From positions 1 through 64,000 of the forward strand of contig JAFZUS010000003.1 in NCBI GenBank assembly GCA_017618275.1: DNA of 64,000 nt, given 5' to 3'. Both the position numbers and the translations under genes were made by a program. This stretch comes from Prevotella sp. (GTDB lineage: Bacteria > Bacteroidota > Bacteroidia > Bacteroidales > Bacteroidaceae). The notes below the pieces were generated by a model, which was not told the DNA's origin, made no database searches, and was given only the letters and a program-made list of their open reading frames with translations. Within the stretch, counting starts at the first letter, position 1. The number at the start of each line of letters is the position of its first letter. Below are positions 31,505 to 39,872 of this stretch, piece by piece.

Positions 31505-34045
31505 TTATTTGACAATAACCTTCCTTCCTCCCTTGGTGATATACAAACCAGGTCTCAGGTTGCCTTCACCATTTAAACGACGACCCTGCATGTCATAGAC
31601 TGCATCATCCTCCCTGACAGCATCTGTACTGATGACTGAAGGGATGCCTGTATCGGTGAGTGTACGATGGCGCAGGGCGGAGCGCACGGCATACCAGGCC
31701 GGCTTCTTGCCGATGCCTGAGGTGTAGAGCAACGGATTGGAAGACTCGCGCCAACTGTTATTGTCCTTCAGACCCCAGATCACCATATTGGGACAGTTGT
31801 CGTTGTTCAGCACGATATCCGTGATGATACGGTAGTCGCGGGCCTGCGCCTCCTTATTCTGAGTCGTGGTGGAGGGGATGCCCATATCCAGTTCGGTAAT
31901 GATACACTTCAAACCGGCTTCGGCGAAGCGACGGATGGTATTGTCCAGTTTCACACTGTCCAGATCGCCGATGGAGAAATGGCACTGCAAGCCCACGCCG
32001 TCGATGGGGACACCCTTTTTCTTCAGGCGCATGGCGAGATTGTAGAAGGCTGCGGTCTTGGCCTTGTTGCTGAACTCCACACCATAGTCATTCAGGTAGA
32101 GCACGGCATCGGGATCGGCACGATGGGCCCAGACGAAGGCAGAGTCGATAAAACCCTCGCCGACGGCCGATGTCCACACGCTGTTCTTCCGCAGGGTATA
32201 GCCCTCCGGATTCGAACGGACGACGGACTGGTCATCGTCCAGACATTCGTTCACCACATCCCACTCGGCCACTTTGCCCTTATAGTGCTTCACCACCTTC
32301 TCGATGTGGTTCTTCAGGATAGCCAGAGCCTCCTCGCGGGACCAGTTCTTATCGTTCTTCTTACCGTCGCTGCTCACCCATGTAGGCAACTGGGAATGCC
32401 AGGCCAGACAGTGGCCACGCACCCGCATGTCGTGATTCTGCGCAAACCTGACCAGATCGTCGGCACTGCCGTAACTGAAACTGTTGCGCGACGGCTCTAA
32501 GGCATCCCACTTCATCTCGTTCTCTGCCACCAGCATGTTGAACTGTGACCCGACCTCCTTCGTCTCACCGAGACTGGCATTGTTCAGGTCGTTCTTCCAC
32601 ATCGAGATGGCCGTTCCGATATATTTGCCGTTCTGGGCAGCATACTCCCGTAGGGTGGTCTTGTCCGTCTTGTCGTCGACGCCGTCGTCATAGAGAGAGC
32701 CTATCGTACTCTCCGGAATCTCCGGTACAACCGGATGATTCGGATTCTCCATCTTCTCATACGAAACCAGCCTCAAGACAAAGGCGACACCATCGCCCTC
32801 AGGACGCTCCACCACCTCCCAGGTGTATTGGTCGGCACTGACATCAAAATGCCAGTCGCCTGCGAAGGATGTCTTGCGCTTGGCGGTCAGCACCTTGAAA
32901 TCATCGCCAGGCTTGACATCAGCGTTTGCATCCAGGACCACCTGAATGACGGGCATCTGGTCGCTCTCTTCGAAGTCCTCGGTGATATTGAAGTACTTCA
33001 CATCACCATCCACCGACAACCGGTCGTACTGTGCGCCACCGATACGGAAGCGCAGCGTAGAGGCGGGATGGACAAAGAGATGAGCCTCCTTGTCTTCCGC
33101 ATAGTTCTTCAGCGTCAGCAAGCCTGCCTCATCAGCACCGGGCTGGATGATACCATAATTGCTTACCGTACCGCCGATGCTGCCCAAGCCGCCAAGGATA
33201 CCTTTCTCAAACACATAGACGACGGCTTCTTTGGCATTGGACATGGCACCTGTGGCACCCGACATTTTTTTGGACTCTGCCTCGGCACGGTCGTTCATCA
33301 CCAGCACCTTGCCGTCGAGGATACGAAGACCACCGCTCAGGTAGTTCTCGTTGCCCGTGATGGTATAGGTTCCCGTACCCTCCTTGAGGATGCTGAGCAA
33401 CGTATTCTTGTCATACCCCGATGGTGCGATGGTACCCGCCAAGGTGGCATCGGTATTCAGACCTCCCAAGAGATAATAGGCAGAACGGCCCTTCTTCATA
33501 TAACCCTGCAACATGGAACCGGCCTCCGTCTGCAGTTCTCCGATACGGTAACCGGAGCCGGCCGTGTTCGCCTCGCCGCAGATGGTGGCACCCTGATGCA
33601 GGAAGACGCGGTTGTTGGCCATCGACGGGTTCACCCTGCCACTTGCCAGGTCTTCATAGGCACTTTCGGGTGAGGAAGACTTGCCGCCAAAGGCAAGGAC
33701 CACCCCAAAGAAACCTGCTGAAGTGGAATTCTCGGGGAAGGGGTAGATATGGATGTCGCCGGTATAGTTCGTCCAGTTGGGCCATGTCTTTCCGCCTGTC
33801 GTCCCTAAATAACAGCGTTCGCCGCCGGCATACAGGTTCAGGGTCCCTTTGCCAGAGATGGTAGAACTGAAATAGACATAGCGCGCCATCTTCACGTTGA
33901 CGACATCCGCTGCCGGCAACGAGATAGACTTGCTATACGAAACGTAGTTCTTGTCGGAATTGTCGCCACTGATATCAATCGTCTTTTCCTCAGCGGCCAC
34001 CGACAGGCCCGCCAGACAAAAAACCAATAATACTAATTTTCTCAT
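31505..34045 (-). CDS. GH10 endo-xylanase with N-terminal autotransporter-like beta-helix
   Basis: The 846-residue protein has a signal peptide (to about AAE20), a beta-helix-like region (about 20-430) and a complete GH10 domain (about 440-790) with acid/base Glu600 (WDVVNECLDD) and nucleophile Glu718 (IITELDMGI), plus ENEMKW and GHCLAWHSQLP. The N-terminal part contains repeats like those of autotransporter passengers: YTITGNENYLSGGLRILDG near 225-245 and GILGGLGSIGGTVSNYG with IIQPGADEAGLLTL near 280-315. It ends in a sorting-like tail (VYDMQGRRL, LRPGLYITKGGRKVIVK). It should cut xylan at the cell surface. It is the last gene of the core operon, 22 nt after an intrinsic terminator. Confidence 0.88.
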   Translation of the reverse strand: MRKLVLLVFCLAGLSVAAEEKTIDISGDNSDKNYVSYSKSISLPAADVVNVKMARYVYFSSTISGKGTLNLYAGGERCYLGTTGGKTWPNWTNYTGDIHIYPFPENSTSAGFFGVVLAFGGKSSSPESAYEDLASGRVNPSMANNRVFLHQGATICGEANTAGSGYRIGELQTEAGSMLQGYMKKGRSAYYLLGGLNTDATLAGTIAPSGYDKNTLLSILKEGTGTYTITGNENYLSGGLRILDGKVLVMNDRAEAESKKMSGATGAMSNAKEAVVYVFEKGILGGLGSIGGTVSNYGIIQPGADEAGLLTLKNYAEDKEAHLFVHPASTLRFRIGGAQYDRLSVDGDVKYFNITEDFEESDQMPVIQVVLDANADVKPGDDFKVLTAKRKTSFAGDWHFDVSADQYTWEVVERPEGDGVAFVLRLVSYEKMENPNHPVVPEIPESTIGSLYDDGVDDKTDKTTLREYAAQNGKYIGTAISMWKNDLNNASLGETKEVGSQFNMLVAENEMKWDALEPSRNSFSYGSADDLVRFAQNHDMRVRGHCLAWHSQLPTWVSSDGKKNDKNWSREEALAILKNHIEKVVKHYKGKVAEWDVVNECLDDDQSVVRSNPEGYTLRKNSVWTSAVGEGFIDSAFVWAHRADPDAVLYLNDYGVEFSNKAKTAAFYNLAMRLKKKGVPIDGVGLQCHFSIGDLDSVKLDNTIRRFAEAGLKCIITELDMGIPSTTTQNKEAQARDYRIITDIVLNNDNCPNMVIWGLKDNNSWRESSNPLLYTSGIGKKPAWYAVRSALRHRTLTDTGIPSVISTDAVREDDAVYDMQGRRLNGEGNLRPGLYITKGGRKVIVK

Positions 34046-34065
34046 CCTTCTTCTATTATCTTTGG

Positions 34066-34098
34066 GAAAAAAGGTCCGGACTTTTTCAAGCCCGGACC
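34066..34098 (-). terminator. Terminator between the cohesin-like gene and the GH10 gene
   Basis: On the minus strand GGTCCGGGCTT pairs with AAGTCCGGACC around a short loop (34073-34098, one mismatch) and is followed by a run of T (TTTTTT). It comes after the cohesin-like gene and only about 22 nt before the GH10 ATG. No promoter motif lies between, so GH10 expression must come from read-through or a hidden promoter. Confidence 0.75.
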
Positions 34099-34124
34099 CA
34101 ATTATCGTTGTAAGTGTCTATTAC

Positions 34125-34748
34125 TTACTTAACAATGGCCTTCTTGCCGTTCTTGACAACGATGCCCTTGTAGTTCTTGCCAACCTGCTGGCCAGCCAGA
34201 TTGAAAGCGGGCTCATTGCTTTCCTCAGCATTCAAACCATTGATACCTGTTGTAGGATCGTCATCACCGATCTGGATGGCAAACTGAACAGCTTCAAATG
34301 GGCCTTTATAGTTAGTTCCCTTATTTGTGAATACCTGATCAGAAATCGTTGCCATACCTGACTTAGCACCTTCTGCAACAGACAGTGTAAAGGAAATCAA
34401 ACCAATAGGACTCTCCAAAGCAGGGCAAGAACTGTCGTAACGCTGCATAATCACGATCAGACCATCATCTTTAACTTTAAAATCAGGTGCTTTGTAATTA
34501 TAGTCTGTACTTTCGGCAGGGTATGAAAAAGCATATGCACGTCCAGTCTTCTTAACTGTAATACCCTCAGGAAGAGTGAGAGTAAACTGAAGACCAGTTA
34601 CGTCAACATCTGACTCGAAATTAACTACGAGTTCTGCCTCTGTTGCACCTTCAGCAATCTCAACTTTATCTGCACTTAATGACTGAGCCATTGCGCTGCC
34701 AGCAAACAATGCCATTGCGGCAATCAGGATATTCTTAATTGTTTTCAT
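34125..34748 (-). CDS. Small secreted cohesin-like protein
   Basis: The 207-residue protein has a signal peptide (to about AMAQ22), one beta-sandwich domain (about 23-165) and a sorting-like tail (AFNLAGQQVG, YKGIVVKNGKKAIVK). The domain follows the cohesin pattern: EGATEAELVVNFESDVDVTG, LQFTLTLPEGITV, a DDGLIVIMQRYDSS strand, IGLISFTLSVAEGAKSG and a closing AVQFAIQIG strand. The assignment rests on my recognition of this pattern. The gene directly follows the dockerin-carrying multi-domain protein, the natural partner type. If it is a cohesin, it would display one docking site at the cell surface. Other immunoglobulin-like adhesion folds remain possible. Confidence 0.55.
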   Translation of the reverse strand: MKTIKNILIAAMALFAGSAMAQSLSADKVEIAEGATEAELVVNFESDVDVTGLQFTLTLPEGITVKKTGRAYAFSYPAESTDYNYKAPDFKVKDDGLIVIMQRYDSSCPALESPIGLISFTLSVAEGAKSGMATISDQVFTNKGTNYKGPFEAVQFAIQIGDDDPTTGINGLNAEESNEPAFNLAGQQVGKNYKGIVVKNGKKAIVK

Positions 34749-34813
34749 AATCTTTAATTTTTTAAAATTGTTAATTTTTACTTAAAACGTTTTTGTCTAA
34801 AAAACAAATACTA

Positions 34814-36964
34814 TTAAATTCTCTCAATGATGTAGTCAATATCACCAACGTCGATATCACCATCATTGTTTACATCAACCTTCTCGTCATATTCTCCGCC
34901 GATGTGCTCAATGACTGTATCGATATCACCAACGTCAACACCACCGTCACCATTAGCGTCGCCATCAACACCTTCGGGCTGCTGATCGTATCTGTAGGTA
35001 GTACCTCCGTCAACCTTTACGTAGAAGTTTTCTTGACCTTCAGCATTAATGAAGTTCTCATAAGTCTGATCGTCGGCATTGAGTGCCTCGTCCTTCAGAT
35101 ACCACTTAACATTCCTAATCTTATACTTGTAACCGATTTCTTCACAAGCCATGTTGAATGCCATACTCTGTACGTCTGCTCCAGGATTGAAATCTTCTTT
35201 GTAATCCTGCCACTGATTGGTAAATGTAAGACTACCATTATTGCCTACGTAAGAACCTGGGGTCTTGTGAGCCTGTAAATCAACCTTAGCCTCTACTTCA
35301 TCATCAGATTCTATACAATACTGGAACTCAAGAACAGTCTGTTCAGTTCCCAAGAATGCGCGGTTAGCCATAATCCAGAACTGGTTGTTCCAGTCAGCAG
35401 CACCATTTTTATCCGTAGCATTTGTAACAAGTTCTGATTCGTTAGTGATAATGTCGACTGGCTCCAGATCAGGATCACCAACGAGTTTAATGAAGTTAAT
35501 CTGTGAAGATTCGTCATCAGTTGCTTCTGAGATTGAGATCTGCCACTGACCACGTACAGGAAGGGCAATCTTGCTCTGTGCTGCAGCCTCATACGGGAGC
35601 CATACATCTGGGTCATTAACAATAGTTCCACTCACCTTGATAGTATTTGCCTTGAATCCCTTGTCATTACCACGAGCGGTTGCAATCATCACCTGATTTA
35701 CCCATTCGTCTTCACTCTCTCCACCAACAACTGCAACATACGCAGCATCAGCATCGCTATATTCAAATTTAATAGAGTTGGTGAAGTCATATTTGGCTTC
35801 AGCATTATCCGTGTTAATAGCAGCAGCGAAATAGCCCTCCTCAAGTTCCATATATTCTAATGTGATGTCATCAAAGTAGAAAGTAATCTCTTTCTGGTCT
35901 TGGCCATTAACACCTAAATTGAAGGCAAGTGAGTGCTGACCTGCACCTGGGCTGAAACTCTCATTGGTATAAGTCTGCCATTCTTCAGTAAAATCAAGAC
36001 TGGTAAGGTTATTCATATATGCGCCAGGAACTCCATGACCCTGAGCAGATGCACTTGCATTCTCTGAAGCCTTATATTTGAATGTGAGTTTAAGGGCTTC
36101 ACCTTCCTTCAGAGCCCTTGGGAAGTTGATCCAGAACTGATTCTGCCACTGTACAGCATCACCTGTAACCTGATCATCAACAATGGCAGTTGTGGTATAG
36201 AATGCACCATCCTTAATGAAAGCAGCGTGAGGATTGTTGTCATTATAACCGTACTCCTTAGAATAAGCACAGATTTCTTCTGCACCTTCACCCTGATAAG
36301 CACCATCGGCTACATATGCGTCAGGATTTGCCCATTCAGCCGAGGCATCACCATTCTTGATCATATTAATCCAAGTAATGGGCTGCTCTTCTCCTGCCTC
36401 ATGAGTAACGGTAAGACTCTTCCATTCGATGACTGCATCTGAATTAGGTTGGATAACCATAAAACTGCCACCATTTTGTTTGCAACCCTTGACTTCCCAA
36501 ACTACCTCCTCGAAATCACTGCTCTCAGGAATAGTTACATTTTGCTCTACAAAATTACCCCAGTTACCAAATTGGAGATTACAGGTAACTTCCTTCGTAG
36601 ACTTAACAAGTACCGTAACAGTGTAATCTTGGTCAGATTCCGTACTGAAACCATCCCCAATAAAATACTGATGCCATAAGCCGATGTTTCCATCATCACC
36701 AGGCTGTTTTTCTAGTCTGTAGTAAACTGTACCGTTGTTTGTGGTTGTTGTTTCGCCAGTAGAGAATTCATTTTCCTCTGTGGCATACTCGTACAAACCA
36801 CCCAAGTCGGTCATAATACCGTCAACCCACTCTGGACAATAACCCATTACAAACCATGGGAAACCTGTGTACTTGGAGTAATCAACTGAATAATCAGTTT
36901 TTGTCTCCGCATTGGCACCTATGAAGCATGCCAATAGAACAACAATTGTAAATAATTTCTTCAT
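34814..36964 (-). CDS. Secreted multi-module protein with C-terminal dockerin
   Basis: The 716-residue protein has a signal peptide (MKKLFTIVVLLACFIGANA), several beta-sandwich modules and a C-terminal dockerin. Two modules (about 262-372 and 537-647) are clear duplicates sharing WxNQFWI, RA, PGxYxxN, LxFTxxWQxY and PGAxxxSxAFN; they look like CBM4/9/22-type binding modules, with a related module nearer the N-terminus. The dockerin (668-716) has two calcium loops, DANGDGGVDVGD and DVNNDGDIDVGD, each followed by a helix ending in a hydrophobic IxxI. No catalytic domain is recognised. It probably binds xylan and docks onto a cohesin; the next gene encodes a cohesin-like protein. Confidence 0.8.
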   Translation of the reverse strand: MKKLFTIVVLLACFIGANAETKTDYSVDYSKYTGFPWFVMGYCPEWVDGIMTDLGGLYEYATEENEFSTGETTTTNNGTVYYRLEKQPGDDGNIGLWHQYFIGDGFSTESDQDYTVTVLVKSTKEVTCNLQFGNWGNFVEQNVTIPESSDFEEVVWEVKGCKQNGGSFMVIQPNSDAVIEWKSLTVTHEAGEEQPITWINMIKNGDASAEWANPDAYVADGAYQGEGAEEICAYSKEYGYNDNNPHAAFIKDGAFYTTTAIVDDQVTGDAVQWQNQFWINFPRALKEGEALKLTFKYKASENASASAQGHGVPGAYMNNLTSLDFTEEWQTYTNESFSPGAGQHSLAFNLGVNGQDQKEITFYFDDITLEYMELEEGYFAAAINTDNAEAKYDFTNSIKFEYSDADAAYVAVVGGESEDEWVNQVMIATARGNDKGFKANTIKVSGTIVNDPDVWLPYEAAAQSKIALPVRGQWQISISEATDDESSQINFIKLVGDPDLEPVDIITNESELVTNATDKNGAADWNNQFWIMANRAFLGTEQTVLEFQYCIESDDEVEAKVDLQAHKTPGSYVGNNGSLTFTNQWQDYKEDFNPGADVQSMAFNMACEEIGYKYKIRNVKWYLKDEALNADDQTYENFINAEGQENFYVKVDGGTTYRYDQQPEGVDGDANGDGGVDVGDIDTVIEHIGGEYDEKVDVNNDGDIDVGDIDYIIERI

Positions 36965-37044
36965 AATAGAACAAATTAGAGTTAATAAATAAGTTAATTA
37001 AAAAAAATAAAAATAGAGATTAAATATGTTTAAACTACATTGCT
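36965..37044. other. Short AT-rich gap
   Basis: The 80 bases between the dockerin gene and the GH10-like gene are very A/T-rich and show no promoter or terminator that I can recognise, so the genes are probably co-transcribed. Confidence 0.5.
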
Positions 37045-38691
37045 TCATTTGCCGCTGAAAGCATCACAGAATGCCTTGTATGTCGCTGTACGGACCCAAT
37101 CCTTGCTCTTAGTATCAACAGACCAGAGACCTACGGGATCGCTCGTGTCGGCGAGGTTACCCTTACAGATACCCGCCTGTTTGTCGTGAGGGATCTTGGA
37201 CATATAACTCTTGATGACATAACCGTAATAGTCAGCCAGCCTCTGACGCTGGTCATCAGAGATGTCCTTCGCTGCCACATTCACACCGTCAGCATCTTGA
37301 TACTTAATATCAAAGTTAGAGAGACGGATGAGTTTGCCAGTAGCAGCAAGGTTCGTTAGGAGATTGTCGATAGACATCCTATTAGCCTCCTGCTTTTCAG
37401 CATTCTCACTATAGATCAGGTTCACTTTGGCATTGATACCATCAATCTTCGCACCATTTGCATCCCAGATATTTATCCAGTATTTGAGGCTTTCCAGTTT
37501 CTTCTCGTTATCAAGGTCAGACTCACTGATAAAGAACTTCAACGCTGCAGGATCGCCCTCATACTTCTGGTAGGCTTCACTTGCCACCTTAGATACTACC
37601 GGAGCATAATTATCGCTGCCAAGAACATCCTGCCAGAAGAACTTGTCGGTAGAATGCTTGAGGTCTAACATACCGTTCTCAAGTTCTTGAGTGCCGATTG
37701 GTTCGTCAATGAGATCGAACAACTTGATACGCCCAGCATTGATCTTCATCAGAGCGTCGCACCATGCGTTGAGAGCATAGTTAATGGTATCTGTTTTCTC
37801 TTGTGCCGTCTGTGGGCGGTGGTTGTCTGGATAGTAACCTACCTGCACTTTCTTGATATAGACGGGAGTGCCTCGGGCTGTCTCAATTCTGAAGTATGCC
37901 TCGGTCTCTCCTGGTGCACTCTTACACTCCACCACATACTTTTTCCAATTAGCAGCCTCCAGCATGAATTTTCCGCCAGCAGCACCACCGTCAATCGCAT
38001 TGCCAGAGAAAGTGGCTCCAAAACTAACGCTCTTGTCGGCTTTAGCCCAAAATGTCACGGTATAAGTAGCGAGAGAATCCAGTTCAAAACCTTCGAGGAT
38101 GCGAACTCGAGTTAACGAACTAATTTTCAATGCATTCGCGCCATCATATTTCTCAATGGTAGCCGTTCCCTTTTCCACCGTACCCTCAAATGATGTCATA
38201 GTGGTATAGTCAACTGTCTTGCCCTCCACAAAGTCCACTATAATTTCAATAGGAGCCGTCAGCGTATTCAGCCAACCATCAGCCTGGTCTGTATTGGCCA
38301 CAATAGGACTGCCGAACACCTCGCCACCGATTTCTTCCACATGGTCTAGGAGATCCTTCATGTCGAGGAAGTTCATCACACCTTTGGCGTTGACAATGGC
38401 ACCCGACATCAAAGTGGTTCCGAAAGCGAGATTGTCGAAGTTGGTAACAGCGGCGGCATGGGCCAGTTCCTGCTTGTTGAAATCAGCCACCTTGAGCGTG
38501 GCACCGAGCGTCAGGTTCGGATACTGCTCTCTATTGATGTATGACTTGACAGGTGCCAAATCCTTATAGGGCTCTACGAAAGAAGGATCTGGCTGAGCCT
38601 TGAAATCATCTGTCACGTTATAGTCGGCACAGGATACAGCAAGTACACCTGCGACCAACACCAAGAGACCGTTTTTAATTATTTTCTTCAT
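37045..38691 (-). CDS. GH10-like surface lipoprotein without catalytic nucleophile
   Basis: The 548-residue protein is a lipoprotein (lipobox VLAVSC, Cys21). Its barrel follows GH10: LTLGATLKVADFN, a VMNF strand, FDLIDEPIG in place of WDVVNE, LIRLSNFDIKY in place of ITELDI, and the YYGYVIKSYMSKIP helix. Glu330 of the acid/base site remains, but the nucleophile position is Asn459, and the ENEMKW and GHxLxWH substrate residues are missing. A beta-sandwich (about 150-280) is inserted between early barrel strands, as in GH10 xylanases with an internal CBM. It is most likely a surface glycan-binding protein evolved from a xylanase. It lies between the DUF1735 lipoprotein and the dockerin gene. Confidence 0.75.
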   Translation of the reverse strand: MKKIIKNGLLVLVAGVLAVSCADYNVTDDFKAQPDPSFVEPYKDLAPVKSYINREQYPNLTLGATLKVADFNKQELAHAAAVTNFDNLAFGTTLMSGAIVNAKGVMNFLDMKDLLDHVEEIGGEVFGSPIVANTDQADGWLNTLTAPIEIIVDFVEGKTVDYTTMTSFEGTVEKGTATIEKYDGANALKISSLTRVRILEGFELDSLATYTVTFWAKADKSVSFGATFSGNAIDGGAAGGKFMLEAANWKKYVVECKSAPGETEAYFRIETARGTPVYIKKVQVGYYPDNHRPQTAQEKTDTINYALNAWCDALMKINAGRIKLFDLIDEPIGTQELENGMLDLKHSTDKFFWQDVLGSDNYAPVVSKVASEAYQKYEGDPAALKFFISESDLDNEKKLESLKYWINIWDANGAKIDGINAKVNLIYSENAEKQEANRMSIDNLLTNLAATGKLIRLSNFDIKYQDADGVNVAAKDISDDQRQRLADYYGYVIKSYMSKIPHDKQAGICKGNLADTSDPVGLWSVDTKSKDWVRTATYKAFCDAFSGK

Positions 38692-38706
38692 ATCCTTAGC
38701 CTCCTT

Positions 38707-39831
38707 TTATTGTTTAACGTATAATGGTGAGAAAAACTCTTTCTTATTTGACTCACGCGTCTGAACGACAAGAGTATCAGCAGTTGATACCTGAATGTTA
38801 CTCTTTTCGAAGTTGACTTCGTAGGCCAGACGGAGGATATCACGCTGGACAAGTTCTCCGTTCAGACTACCCCACTGGTAATCCTTGTATTCAGACCTCT
38901 CTGTTCCTTTCTCGATAAACTCACCAGAACCAGTGGCTGTCACATTCTCATCATCTGAGGATATGGTACACTGATTACCATTGAACGTAAGGATGAGGTT
39001 ACAGGAGATAGAAGCACCGGAAGTCTTGAAAGATACAGGGAAGATGGCCTGCGTCATGTTCTTGGTCGTGATACCACAGATTTCGTCGTTCTGGTTCACG
39101 GGGTTCTCCTTATAATGTTCGAGGTCGGTATTCACCAATGTCGTATCCTTACGGACTATCGTTTTGGTATTTCCCTTTTCTGTCACATTATCCACACCAC
39201 GGCGGATATATTTCCCCTGCCAGGGGTTCATATACTTTACGAGGTATAGTACATAATCCTTGGGTAGAACTTCCCAATCCTCTGAATTCGGACGAGCAGG
39301 CGTGAGACCTTCACGTGGTTTGCCGACGAGAATCGAGTCAATGCCCACTACTTTCGTCATTCGCAATGGAATCACGTAGGTATTTTCAACTGCTAAGGGG
39401 TCGTTAAAGAAAGCATCCGTAAACTGTACCTCCACATAGCCACGAGGGTTACCCTTGTAAGGGATGGAATTTGACAAAAGTTGATAGTAGTCTTTTGGCA
39501 TTGGCATAACAGGAGCCGCTGCGTTTCCACCTTCATCAGTAAAATAGAGGTCATTGCAGAGCGTCTCGTCAATGACAACATCTACCACTGCATCACGTCC
39601 GCCATATGCACCGCCCATCGTTGACCATATCCGGCACTTGTGCTCGTTGTCAATCGTATTATCATAAATGTCGTTGCCCAGTATGAGAGTACGTACCGGA
39701 TACTGATAGGCAAAATAAGCAGTTGTACCTCCTTCATAGTCAGGGAACTCTTTGTCAGCATTATAGCACGAAGCAAATGTGAGAGAGACTGCTCCCAAGG
39801 CTACACCATAAATATATTTCTTGAGTTTCAT
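38707..39831 (-). CDS. DUF1735 outer-membrane lipoprotein (XusE-like)
   Basis: The 374-residue protein starts at Met 39831 (MKLKKYIYGVALG); the longer frame to 39906 overlaps susD2 and has no signal. The lipobox is LTFASC. The region VRTLILGNDIYDNTIDNEHK is typical of DUF1735, a domain of surface glycan-binding proteins. By position after SusC-SusD-SusC-SusD it matches xusE of the xylan utilisation system known from Prevotella bryantii. It probably helps capture xylan at the cell surface. Confidence 0.8.
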   Translation of the reverse strand: MKLKKYIYGVALGAVSLTFASCYNADKEFPDYEGGTTAYFAYQYPVRTLILGNDIYDNTIDNEHKCRIWSTMGGAYGGRDAVVDVVIDETLCNDLYFTDEGGNAAAPVMPMPKDYYQLLSNSIPYKGNPRGYVEVQFTDAFFNDPLAVENTYVIPLRMTKVVGIDSILVGKPREGLTPARPNSEDWEVLPKDYVLYLVKYMNPWQGKYIRRGVDNVTEKGNTKTIVRKDTTLVNTDLEHYKENPVNQNDEICGITTKNMTQAIFPVSFKTSGASISCNLILTFNGNQCTISSDDENVTATGSGEFIEKGTERSEYKDYQWGSLNGELVQRDILRLAYEVNFEKSNIQVSTADTLVVQTRESNKKEFFSPLYVKQ

Positions 39832-39872
39832 CATAATTTCTTGACTCTTAATTCTTAAATCTTGACTCATTA

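Noticed and set aside
32735..33673. 312-codon open frame on the plus strand over the GH10 gene
   Set aside because: Antisense to the GH10 beta-helix region, no recognisable protein features or promoter.
34057..34064. Plus-strand TATCTTTG before the cohesin-like gene
   Set aside because: It would drive antisense transcription into the minus-strand operon, has no clear -33 box and is probably chance.
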